Shown here: piece after piece, positions 51,713-62,405 of the stretch | How the letters are laid out: each line of letters starts with the position of its first letter | Numbering within the stretch: position 1 is the stretch's first letter | From: Mercurialis annua | Taxonomy: Eukaryota; Streptophyta; Magnoliopsida; Malpighiales; Euphorbiaceae | NCBI RefSeq assembly: GCF_937616625.2 | Contig: NC_065570.1 | Location: 20,360,046 to 20,424,045 of the forward strand | DNA: 64,000 nucleotides | Reading direction: 5' to 3' | The notes under the pieces: generated by a model | The model's database searches: none | Seen by the model: the letters and a program-made list of their open reading frames with translations, nothing else | Told to the model about the DNA's origin: nothing | Translations under genes and position numbers: made by a program

Positions 51713-52130
51713 GCGGGACGCGAGGGTCTGAATCATATATTTCAATTCAAAATTGGAATTCCAACAATTCGGATCCGGAAATTGATCATATCAATAACAA
51801 ATGGATCGTCGTATCATCTAGTAATTAAAGCATGCATCTAGAAACTGTAAGAAGAATACCTATGTCGATTCTCCAACGATTCTTGTAGTCGCGATAGTAC
51901 GGCGACCTCAAGCTCGTCCACACGAGTATGCGTCCGATTGAATCCTCGCCTTGAAGTAATCCGCAAGAGTTCCTCTTGCCGAGCAACCCTAAGCTCAAAC
52001 TCTCACCGCGATTACGTCTTTGCTCGGATGTATGAAAAACTTCCGCCAAGCTTTTCTGTGATTGATGACTACTTGAACTCTTTCAAATATGCTCTCTTAA
52101 GTGTGGTGTGTATAGAATGAGTAAAGACAA

Positions 52131-52148
52131 CCTCTATTTATAGGGTAG
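52131..52148 (-). promoter_or_regulatory. Putative Copia LTR TATA box
   Basis: CTACCCTATAAATAGAGG on the minus strand, present also in the 5' LTR at 60854-60870. TATAAATAG is a strong plant TATA consensus. Confidence 0.7.
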
Positions 52149-52167
52149 AGCTTTGCTTAAGAATGCA

Positions 52168-52350
52168 ACACCTCACATGCTAGGTGTCACACACCAAGCA
52201 AAGGTATTGCCACCATTCGACACCTCACATGCTAGGTGTCACACACCAAGCATAGGTGTTGCCACCATCTGACACATCACATGCTAGGTGTCACACATCA
52301 AGCATAGGTGTTGCCACCTTCTGACACGTCGGATGCTAGGTGTCACACAC
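52168..52350. repeat. 52-bp tandem repeat with internal inverted repeat
   Basis: Units start at 52168, 52220, 52272 and 52324 (last partial). Each holds ACACCT...AGGTGT arms (6-7 bp) around an 8-base loop, with some arm decay in units 3 and 4. The same array is at about 60893-61075 in the other LTR. Confidence 0.88.
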
Positions 52351-52362
52351 AGAGACATACAT

Positions 52363-52484
52363 GACATCATCACATGACATCATCGTGACATCATCCTGAC
52401 ATCATCGTGACATCATCACATGACATCATCGTGACATCATCACATGACATCATCGTGACATCATCACATGACATCATCACATTA
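52363..52484. repeat. TGACATCATC short tandem array, about 10 copies
   Basis: The decamer recurs with spacers of A/C/G or ACA. The 5' LTR has the same number by my count (61085-61206). TGACATCA resembles a bZIP (ATF/CRE-like) half-palindrome. Its role is unknown. Confidence 0.85.
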
Positions 52485-53680
52485 ACTTGGATAAAATACA
52501 ATTAGGTGCCTACTAATTTATAACTCTTACAAATTAGTCCCTAATTTATACTTGTTTTTCATCTTAGATTAATTTACGAGATATGCTAGTATCTATATGA
52601 AATCGATCTCTCGTAAACTCAATCGGTTGCACACACTATTTTGTGTGACTAACTAGGTTCACATCTATATGGCAACGAGAGTCATAAGAAACGTCTTTCT
52701 TATATTAAATAATTAAATCCCATTAATTATTAATTCTCGTAGATCGTGATTGACGTCTAGCAACATATCACGACCCCCAAATAGATATGAATGTTTCGAT
52801 GCATTCTTTATGAACCAATGTTCATAATTACCGTACACTCAAAATTCCCTTCATCTAAGATTCCGATCTCGACTAGTGTCACGGTTAAGTCAAACACTGT
52901 TTGTCTTAATCATATGACCTCATCTCAGTTCTTATTCTTGATAAATATGACTTCCACTAGAAACAACTTTCTAAGTAAGTCATATACACCCGCACAAGTT
53001 TTATCATCCATCAAAAAAAACTTGAGATAGCATAGAATCTTTTCTCCGTTCATCCGGAGTGATCAATCCTCTCTTGGTTAAACCCCTATCTCCATATACA
53101 ACTAAATAGAGCCAACACATCCCGCGACCCTAGCTCATGAAAGATCTAGGGATAAGGAGTATCAAACTCTAATCACCTATATACAAGATAGTGTCACCGC
53201 AAGTCAAAGGACATATGTACAATTATAAAATAGATGACATTAAATTGACTTTGATGAAATACCATGTATAAGTCATCTAGCGTCACTTGTTCGATTCACT
53301 CAAACCCTTTGAGTGTCCATATGTTTATTCTGATCCCCATCAAGTAGTATGAGACTCACTGCTTCCTATAATTAGTAACTCTTTACTAATCAGGAGAATA
53401 AACAGAGGTGACGATCTTTCCGGGATAATGTGATGCCCTTATTCGTAGGACCCCATCAATCGTTAACGGTTATTTAGATCACTTGTCTAATAGAATCTGT
53501 CACTCATATTCTCAACACCTTAAGAATAAATTCTATCACAATGTGATAAGGACAATACGTAATAAATGAACACTTAGTTGATGAGACACTTAGTTCAAAT
53601 ATAGCATATATATCTTTGCCATTGGGATTAATTCTACAAATATACATGATCAAATGGCCCTAGGGCACATACTACTGACA

Positions 53681-53690
53681 ATCTCCCACT
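53681..53690 (-). other. Copia polypurine tract
   Basis: AGTGGGAGAT on the minus strand directly precedes the TGTCAGTAGTATGTG LTR start. The AAGTGGGAGATTG-like PPT is typical of plant Copia elements. Confidence 0.85.
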
Positions 53691-53699
53691 TGCACTAGT

Positions 53700-54344
53700 G
53701 TCATTGAGAACTATATCTAAGCCCCATATTCTCAAGATGTAAATCTTAATGACTCTATGTCATGGGCTTTGTCAGTGGGTCAACCATGTTATTGGCTGAT
53801 GCTATCTTTTAGAGAAACAATTTCTTTCTTTCCAACACTTTCTTTAGATAATATGATAATGCCTTTACTTATGTTCGGATAATTTGTGAGACCCGGTTTC
53901 TTTTGCTATGGCAGTAACACCATTGTGGTCGCAGAAAAGAGGAACTGTCGACTTTAATGGAAGAAAACCGTACTTAGTTCGATTACGAACTAATTTATCC
54001 AAACACCTTCTATTACGACATCTCATGTCATAATATACTCGGCTTCTATAATGGAATATGGAGTTGATTCTTGCTTAGAACACTTCTAGCTCACTACTCC
54101 ATCATTATATATAAATATGAATCTGGAGATAAACTCTCTATCATCCATATCTGATTATTAATCAGAATCTGTAAAACGGTCTACTTAAAAATCTCATTCT
54201 CCATTTGTTAATACCATATCTTTAGTTCTACAAAAGTACTTAAAGATATCTTTAACAACCATCCAATGTTCTCAACATGGATTGGATTAAAAACGATTAG
54301 TCCCACTAACCGCATAGACAATTTTTAGCTTTGTAAGTGGCAAC
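53700..54344 (-). pseudogene. Copia RNase H remnant
   Basis: On the minus strand, 53886-53946 translates to FCDHNGVTAIAKETGSH, which matches the Copia RNase H motif around C-D-N-x-A. Upstream, at about 54000-54070, IIEAEYI matches the conserved T-E-A-E-Y segment, and downstream LTKA-like residues precede the stop before the PPT. Stops and frameshifts separate these pieces, and no enzyme could be made. The fragment is separated from the RT by the solo LTR at 54350-56541. Confidence 0.85.
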
Positions 54345-54349
54345 ACATA

Positions 54350-56541
54350 TGTCACGACCCAATCTCATAGGCCGAGACCGGCGCTATGGAATGGGAGTGG
54401 TTGCTCCGAAACCCGTAGCAAGCCTAAAAACGTAAAATAATTTTTTTGCGAATATAAACGTCATGCATGACATACGTACACACGTGTCATGCTAGACACA
54501 CATGCCAGGCATACATAACCTCTGGCAGTCTCAATTACCAAAACGCAGCTAGCATAAAACATTATTAACTTTAAAACGTTAAAGTTATATTTACAGAAAA
54601 CTATACATTACAAGCTGACTTGCAAAACATTTATCTACTGCAGCTCTAAGAGTAAAGTACTGTTTCTTTACATACTTTCAAAAATACAGACTTCTGGAAG
54701 TAGGATAGAAGTCTGTTGCTTCAAAGCGTCTTTATCCTGAAAAGAAATCTGTGAGGGGTCAGTATATTGGGATATACTGAGTTAGTTCATACATTTACTA
54801 ATAAGTATTCAATAAAAACATAAAACGATATTCCATCATATGTAGCCAAGTACAGGATCCGACTGAAACCTTAATCCTCAAATATACTAATAATCAATCG
54901 AGCAACCCAATCATAAATATCAAATGCGAGTCCAACTCGTTGGTGGCCCAGCCACTAGATACGGGGACTCCAGACTACACCGTAGCCGAGTGCTCACTCG
55001 TATCAAAATCATATACCCAATGGTAATTTCATTGTCATCATCAGCTCCCAGCTGATTCACATCAAAACTGGTGATCACGCAGACCTATTGTCGCCCAATA
55101 GGTAGCACGTTCCATCGGATCAATACTTGTTTCAAATCAAGCATATGTAATTCATAAAAAGAATTCGCATCACAATCATGCAAAACAAACATAAAGCAAT
55201 ATAAAATATTTTCTTAAGTAAATACTTTAAAAGCAAATCGTATAAACTCACAGAAAACGCTTATCCAAAAATACGTCGGGGATTAGAAACGTCAAGCTTC
55301 CCGAACTACTGGTCCAGCTGCTTCTTGCCTCGCCAGATCTAAAACAATTTTAAAACATTTGACTTGTATTAGAATCCTATTCTATGATTGACTCTAGACT
55401 CGAGACTCGACACGTTTTACTTTCATTAATCGTCGTGCTTCTCACGTATACTCCGATAAACGTTATCAAACTCGTTTACGGATCGTAAATCACTTCTAAT
55501 TCAATTCCCGTTTAACCTCATTAGGTTAACTATTCACATACTCGATTAACTACTATTCGATTTCCGATTCAACACGCGTATTCAATTAATTCAATCGAGG
55601 TACGAAGATTCGGGGTGCGAGAATCGGAGGGTGCACGTTCGTGCAGGGGGGTACACGATCGTGCAACTTGATGGTACACGTTCGTGTACCATATATTGGT
55701 GCACGTTCGTGTACCTTGGTACACGTTTGTGTACCATTGATGGTACACGTTCGTGTACCACAAGTACACACGATCCCCTAGAATCGATTTCCGGGGTTTC
55801 CGACCTGCTATATATGTAAAAACGCTCCAAATTCAACCAAAACGCGTATTCTAAGCTCAAAACGCTATATATCAATCCTATACTCGATAAAACGATAAAA
55901 TCGTTTCGTGGCCTAAAACTTTGAATCGATATAACTCAAAATATATTCGTTTAAACGAGAAAACGTCAAGCTTACCGTGATTCGCCTCGTGAATACGATC
56001 GTTTTGAGCTATTAAACGTCGGAAACGGAAACCGCGCGACGAACCGTACGTTATCGCCGTTTTTGATCGAAGAAGGAAAGAAATGAAGATGAAGTCTGGA
56101 TGGTTCCTTCATCCGAAGGAATGTTTATATATATTCTGGCTAATTTGCACTTTGGTCCTTGAAACTTTTCAAAAGTTTCAATTTTGTCCAAAACCTATTC
56201 AATTAATCTTTCTATTAATTCATATACGTATTATTTATATCCGAATAAATAATACTAACTCAAAATATATATTTCCATCGAAAATCCTCAAATTTCAATT
56301 TTCGAGGCTCAATTGGCTAATTTGCACTTTAGCCCCTAAACTTTTCAAAATTTACAATTTAGCCCAAAAATGCCTCCACATCCATATTTTCAAAATTAAC
56401 TCCTTAAATCCCGCTAATAGACGTATTAAAATTTATTCTAAATTCCCGATATAATTAAATTAAATTATCCTTAATTTAATTTATCGGAAATCACGACACG
56501 TAGCACGACGTAATTACCTTAAAATATTTTGGGTTATTACA
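54350..56541 (-). mobile_element. Solo LTR, 2,192 bp, relative of the element at 1-8727
   Basis: The + strand starts TGTCACGACCC and ends GGGTTATTACA, that is TG...CA on the minus strand. It is flanked by a perfect 5-bp duplication ACATA (54345-54349 and 56542-56546) in Copia coding remains. The region 54940-55030 is the reverse complement of 840-910 (CGGCTACGGTGTAGCCTGGA-like stretch), and the end matches TTGCTACGGGTTTCGGAGCA of the LTR at 5867-8727. It belongs to the same family but is diverged and shorter. No PBS or internal DNA is attached. Open frames at 55569-55875 come from its palindrome repeats. Confidence 0.94.
55631..55759. repeat. Palindrome array, 6 copies, in the solo LTR
   Basis: Copies of GGTACACGTTCGTGTACC (8-bp arms around TT) lie at 55673-55690, 55718-55735 (one arm base changed) and 55742-55759. 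A GGTGCACG variant is at 55698-55715, and two shorter copies are at 55631-55645 and 55651-55665. In 55631-55645 both arms carry GCAC, so the change is compensated and pairing is kept. Confidence 0.9.
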
Positions 56542-56546
56542 ACATA

Positions 56547-57420
56547 CCTCAGACTACCAATTGCCGAAGCCTATGGTATCTTTGCTAAATTCTTTCTTTC
56601 TTCAGAAGTTTCGGATGACACTCCCTTTGAAAGAAAAATGTTATGTCTAACTAGTATCAATCCTCTCTTAGAACTTCCATATTGAACTACTTCAATATCT
56701 TTTCTAAGAAGAGCCTTTAGGAGAAACCAATTATTCTCTTAGATCTATCTCTTTAGAGTCTAATACTGAGAATTTAGGCTACCTCTCTGAGGTCTTTGAT
56801 GGAGTACGTATTAGATAAACCAAAGTTTTACAAAAGTTAACATTCCGATATTATTATTATTTATTAGTAATAAGTTATATACATGCAAGATCATGAAAGT
56901 GAGTCTGCTCCCACTAACCTTCTTGTAAACATTGGGTTTATCGTCGTTTTTAATAAATTCGTAACTCCTTACGGATTTATTAAGACGACAAAACTTGAAG
57001 CTTTCTTTCCATCCACTAGGGATCATTTTAGCTTACACGCCTTGGAACCTTCTTCGGATTCAAAATCCTCGACTTATTCCATATAGATATACTCCTTAAT
57101 TTAACCATTAAGGAATGTGGTTCTTACATTCATATGTCCAACCACAAAATCTAAATGTGTAGCCTTGGTAATAAAAATCTTGATGGACTTAAGCATGGCT
57201 ACCGGCGTTGAAGTATATTCACAATACAACTTCTTGCCTCTAGCAAAACTCTTTTGCAACAAGCCTAGCTTTAAAGGTCTCCACCCTTCCATTAGTACCA
57301 ATTTTACACTTGAAGATCCATTTAAACCTTATTGGTATAATACCTTTGGATGGATCGGCTAGCTCCTAACATTTGGTTTCTTTATATGGAATCCATTTCA
57401 GATTTTATTCCTTCAAACCA
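56547..57420 (-). pseudogene. Copia reverse transcriptase remnant
   Basis: Three pieces appear in sense order. Around 57300-57400 is a degenerate start (GLNGSSSVK-like, matching the family's KWIFKRK). 57101-57301 ends in HMNVRTTFLNG, the family's QMDVKTAFLNG with the first catalytic Asp changed to Asn. 56811-57026 has SYEFIKNDDKPNVYKKVSGS followed by HVYN at 56874-56885 where active enzymes have YVDD, so both catalytic Asp are lost. Below 56810 the frame continues with stops to ...GFGNW-SEVC, at the equivalent of GSLRY, where the solo LTR is inserted. Copia identity is firm; the lineage (Tork/Ikeros-like) is a guess. Confidence 0.92.
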
Positions 57421-57947
57421 ATTTTGAAGAATCTATATCACATATAGTTTCCTCATAAGTAAAGGGATCAACACTTGATCGTTTTCGCCACGACTAAACA
57501 ACTCTTGTTTATCATGCGGGAAAACCATCTCTCTACCGTGGACGAGATACTCTACTTAATATTCGAGTTGTTAATGTAGATACATCTTTTACTAACTCCG
57601 GCTTTTAGTGGGTTTGATCAATCTTCATTGATTCATTATTTTGTTGGTAACTAGATGACTCCTCATCTAATTCTATAATCCTTTCTTAGTGTCCCTTTGA
57701 ATAAACGCTTTATTAAGAAATACTACCACCGATAAACAACGATTGTTTGTTCGGTTCGAATATAGAAACAATATCCTAAATTGCCTTTAGGATATCCAAC
57801 ATAACCTTTCCATGATTGATTTTGATTCCAAATTTATCGGATATCAGTTTCCTGATATATTCCGAAGACCCTCAAATCTTAACATCCTTAAGACTTGATT
57901 CCATACCATATCTCATAAGGTATCTATGGTGCAAATTTAGTTGGAAT

Positions 57948-58500
57948 TTAATTTAGAATTTTATTTGTGGTAAGGAGTGCTTGACCCCATAACGAGATGG
58001 ATAAGTCAGTATATAGCTCATTATTGATCGTATCATGTCCCACAATGTACGATACCTCCTTCTTGACAGACGCACCATTCAACCATGGTGTTCCCAAGGA
58101 GTAAGTTGAAAAATAATACCAGATTCCTTTTAGGAACGTACCAAATTTTGTACTCAAGTATTCTTCCCTTTTCGATCACATCATAAAGTCTTAATACTTT
58201 TTCCAATTTGGTTTTCTACTTCATTCTTAAAGTCATTTGAACATTTCAAAATCTTCATGTTTGTTATTTATAATACAAACTTAACTATATCGTGATAAAT
58301 CATCGATGTAGAAAATGAAGTATAAGTATCTACCTTGGTCTGTTTCTTAAAACGTACCATATACATCACTATGTATGATCTCTTAAACGAATTTAGCTCT
58401 ACCTCTTTGTCCCACAAAGAATAATCAGGCCATGTTGCATACGACTCACAAATCGGATGAGATGCAAAATCTTGATTGCTCAAGATTCCCATCTTATCTA
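57948..58500 (-). pseudogene. Copia GAG-pre-integrase and integrase remnant
   Basis: The minus-strand frame at 58268-58492 starts MGILSNQDFASHPICES, matching the zinc-binding pre-integrase segment that precedes the integrase core, but the second Cys of the usual CxxC is replaced (ICESYATW). The frame at 57948-58157 carries a degraded GTPQxNG segment (SLGTPWLNGAS) and YTDLSISLWGQAL, close to the family's YTDLPISFWGYAL. The stretch between them, where the core DDE residues would lie, is frameshifted and the first Asp is not found. Confidence 0.88.
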
Positions 58501-60411
58501 ACTTGTTATGTTTATCTTTTGCAATATGTCCTAATCATAAGTGCCAAAGTTGTTTTGAAATTTGATAACTTATGGTATTAATTTCCAAAATATCTTTTGC
58601 ATTAAACATCTTTATTCAAGTCATAAAGAACATTTTGTACATAATACCCAACTCCGTATTATCAAACATAATTCTACAAACATCCTTTATAAATAGAAAA
58701 TCAACTACCAAATTTGTCATACAAATTCGGATATGATATCTCTATATATATTCGGTAAGTACAAAAAAATTTATTAAGTACAACTTATGTTTATTTAAGA
58801 AAATTGAAGTTGATCTTATAGCTCTTGTCGCAACGCTTACGTCATTTCCTAGCTTTAAGATTACTTCATCTTTTTCCTATCTTTCTCACTTTTACTAAAT
58901 CTAACAAATGTGAGAATTAGTATCGGTATCCAACACCCAAGATTTTAAATGAACAATTAATATTGGAACATGAGATAGACACAATCTTGATGGAATTGTC
59001 GTTCCTCTCGTCATTGCCCTTTAAGTATTCACAATACTTAATGCAATTTTCATTTCAATGTATTTCGGTTTGACAAAAGAAACACTTTCTTTTATTAACC
59101 GAACCTCCTTTTAAATATTCCAAATATTTCCGGCAATGACTTATACTGTCATACATCTTAACAAATGAAAACACTTTTCTTTGTTAAGCGATGTGCCTTT
59201 CCTTTTCGCAATAGCCATGGAGGCATCTAAATATCTTAATCAATAAAAAAAATGATTTTAGACCACTAGCCGATTACTATCGTGAATGTCACTTTAAAGG
59301 ATTCTATTTCATCTTATTATCCTTTAGACAGCAAAGATCTCTATTAGTATTTATGTTATTTTGTATATTTAACCATAATGATTTGGTCTTTATCAAAATG
59401 GCCTCCCACTAACCTTTTCGAATCCTACACTTCCAAAATAGGAAACGTAAATCTTCGTTGAAAAACATTTCAAGCGGGTGATTGAGTTCTTATAGTCATT
59501 GTTCTTTCCCTCAGGTACGCCTAATTGCCGTTATTGAGATCACAATGTACTACAAGTGAACAACACTTGGTCATCATATCTCATATGAGGTTCAATCATT
59601 TCCAGCTCCTAATGTATTCACCCTCAGAAACCCATTGTCGTTATTGGGTTTCAGCATTAGTTAAGTTTAACCCATTGAATCAACTAAGATATATCAATTT
59701 GAATAATACACGACTCAGGTACGCCTAATTGCCGTTATTGCCGTGTACTATATCGATACACCCGTAACATCTCATGCTTAACAATAAACTCAACAACGGC
59801 CTCTTGACGATATCATCTCACCCCTATGTATCCATAGCCGACAAGATGATAACTCAAAGCGTGTTAGTTTATTGCTCCAATGGAGAGCCATTGATAAATC
59901 AATTTAATGATTAATCAATATAAACTTAATCTTTTAACTTTTTGGAAGATTTCTTAGGGTTTTAAGTTTTTCCGATCTCACTAAGCACACAACACATTTT
60001 AGCATGCATCTCATACATATTAAAGCTAAAAGGAATCATGCAATCACACATGTATGATCATGAACTTCCTAGGTCTCATTCTTTAGCCACAAAAGAATGA
60101 GCAAACTATAACTTGTTCCGCATGTTTTGTTGATGACAATATAATGCACAAGCGAGTCACGTATTGTGTTAAATAATCACATTAGAAAAATTCCCAAGAT
60201 AGATTGGAGGGTCACGAGCGGACCACTTAAGTACCAATCTCCTAGACAGAATTTAATCAAATGTAATTAATGTCACAATAGTGTTTGCTCGTTTTTGCAA
60301 ACAAGACCTAAGCCCTCAGAATTATAAATTACATGTCAATTAAAAATTCCTAAGTCCATGATTATTAAAACATGCATTCAATCGTAAACCTTTAATACTT
60401 GATGATACGGT
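58500..60411 (-). pseudogene. Copia gag and protease remnant
   Basis: This segment between PBS and integrase should encode gag and protease. At about 59120-59200 the minus strand reads SISHCRKYLEYLK, similar to the end of the gag zinc knuckle and the following CPKYLE segment; the first two Cys are lost. At about 58920-58960 an interrupted LGVLDTD/SHIC-like stretch recalls the protease WVLDTG..SHIC region. The rest is not recognisable. No frame exceeds about 70 codons. Confidence 0.6.
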
Positions 60412-60412
60412 G

Positions 60413-60424
60413 GCTCCGATACCA
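60413..60424 (-). other. Copia primer binding site
   Basis: TGGTATCGGAGC on the minus strand, one base after the end of the 5' LTR. It is one mismatch from the initiator tRNA-Met PBS at 1650-1661 (A to G). Confidence 0.88.
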
Positions 60425-60425
60425 C

Positions 60426-62400
60426 TATTGGCGCAGCGGGACGCGAGGGTCCGAATCGTATATTTCAATTCAAAATTGGAATTCCAACAATTCGGATCCA
60501 GAAATTGATCATATCAATAACAAATGGATCGTCGTATCATCTAGTAATTAAAGCACGCATCTATAAATCGTAAGAAGAATACCTATGTCGATTTTCCAAC
60601 GATTCTTGTAGTCCCGATAGTACGGCGACCTCAAGCTCGTCCACACGAGTATGCGTCCGATTGAATCCTCGCCTTGAAGTAATCCGCAAGAGTTCCTCTT
60701 GCTGAGCAACCCTAAGCTCAAACTCTCACCGCGATTACGTCTTTGCTTGGATGTATGAAAAACTTCCGCCAAGCTTTTCTGTGATTGATGACTACTTGAA
60801 CTCTTTCAAATATGCTCTCTTAAGTGTGGTGTGTATAGAATGAGTAAAGACAACCTCTATTTATAGGGTAGAGTTTTGCTTAAGAATGCAACACCTCACA
60901 TGCTAGGTGTCACACACCAAGCAAAGGTGTTGCCACCATTCGACACCTCACATGCTAGGTGTCACACACCAAGCATAGGTGTTGCCACCATCTGACACAT
61001 CACATGCTAGGTGTCACACATCAAGCATAGGTGTTGCCACCTTCTGACACGTCGGATGCTAGGTGTCACACACAGAGACATACATGACATCATCACATGA
61101 CATCATCGTGACATCATCACATGACATCATCGTGACATCATCACATGACATCATCGTGACATCATCACATGACATCATCGTGACATCATCACATGACATC
61201 ATCACATTAACTTGGATAAAATACAATTAGGTGCCTACTAATTTATAACTCTTACAAATTAGTCCCTAATTTATACTTGTTTTTCATCTTAGATTAATTT
61301 ACGAGATATGCTAGTATCTATATGAAATCGATCTCTCGTAAACTCAATCGGTTGCACACACTATTTTGTGTGACTAACTAGGTTCACATCTATATGGCAA
61401 CGAGAGTCATATGAAACGTCTTTCTTATATTAAATAATTAAATCCCATTAATTATTAATTCTCGTAGATCGTGAGTGACGTCTAGCAACATATCACGACC
61501 CCCAAATAGATATGAATGTTTCGATGCATTCTTTATGAACCAATGTTAATAATTACCGTACACTCAAAATTCCTTCATCTAAGATTCCGATCTCGACTAG
61601 TGTCACGGTTAAGTCAAACACTGTTTGTCTTAATCATATGACCTCATCTCAGTTCTTATTCTTGATAAATATGACTTCCACTAGAAACAACTTTTTAAGT
61701 AAGTTATATACACCCGCGCAGGTTTTATCATCCATCAAGAACAATTTAAGATTGCATAGAATCTTTTCTCCGTTCATCCGGAGTGATAAATCCTCTCTTG
61801 GTTAAACCCCTATCTCCATATACAACTAACTAGAGCCAACACATCCCGCGACCCTAGCTCATGAAAGATCTAGGGATAAGGAGTATCAAACTCTAATCAC
61901 CTATATACAAGATAGTGTCACCGCAAGTCAAAGGACATATGTACAATTATGAAATAGATGACATTAAATTGACTTTGATGAAATACCATGTATAAGTCAT
62001 CTAGCGTCACTTGTTCGATTCACTCAAACCCTTTGAGTATCCATATGTTTATTCTGATCCCCATCAAATAGTATGAGACTCACTGCTTCCTATAATTAGT
62101 AACTCTTTACTAATCAGGAGAATAAACAGAGGTGACGATCTTTCCGGGATAATGCGATGCCCTTATTCGTAGGACCCTATCGTGAACGGTTATTTAGATC
62201 ACTTGTATAATAGAATCTGTCACTCATATTCTCAACACCTTAAGAATAGATTTTATCACAATGTGATAAGGACAATATGTAATAAATGAACACTTAGTTG
62301 ATGAGACACTTAGTTCAAATATAACATATATATCTTTGCCATTGGGATTAATTCTACAAATATACATGATCAAATGGCCCTAGGGCACATACTACTAACA
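60426..62400 (-). repeat. Copia 5' LTR, 1,975 bp
   Basis: Direct repeat of 51713-53680. It begins TATTGGCGCAGCG where the outer LTR has TGTCGGCGCAGCG, so the inner CA terminus has mutated to TA. It ends TACTAACA at the AGGGT duplication. It contains the same TATA box (60854-60870), 52-bp repeats (~60893-61075) and TGACATCATC array (61085-61206). Confidence 0.93.
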
Positions 62401-62405
62401 AGGGT

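Larger units (their letters stand above)
51713..53680 (-). repeat. Copia 3' LTR, 1,968 bp
   Basis: Plus-strand ends TGTCGGCGCAGCGGG and TACTACTGACA give TG...CA. It carries a 52-bp tandem repeat (52168-52350) and a TGACATCATC array (52363-52484). The right border is set by the minus-strand PPT. Confidence 0.93.
51713..62400 (-). mobile_element. Degenerate Copia LTR retrotransposon, minus strand
   Basis: Two ~1.97-kb LTRs (51713-53680 and 60426-62400) in direct orientation flank gag/pol remnants on the minus strand. The target duplication is AGGGT (51708-51712 and 62401-62405). Order in sense direction: 5' LTR, PBS (60413-60424), gag zinc-knuckle remnant (~59150), integrase (~58500-57950), reverse transcriptase (~57400-56550), RNase H (~54340-53700), PPT (53681-53690), 3' LTR. 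Integrase before RT is the Copia order. The LTRs differ at roughly 40 positions by eye (~2%). A solo LTR (54350-56541) splits the RT/RNase H region. All frames are broken. Confidence 0.93.

Noticed and set aside
55569..55875. Frames with repeated WYTNVYHQ or TRTCT residues
   Set aside because: They are translations of the palindrome array in a solo LTR, open in several frames at once.
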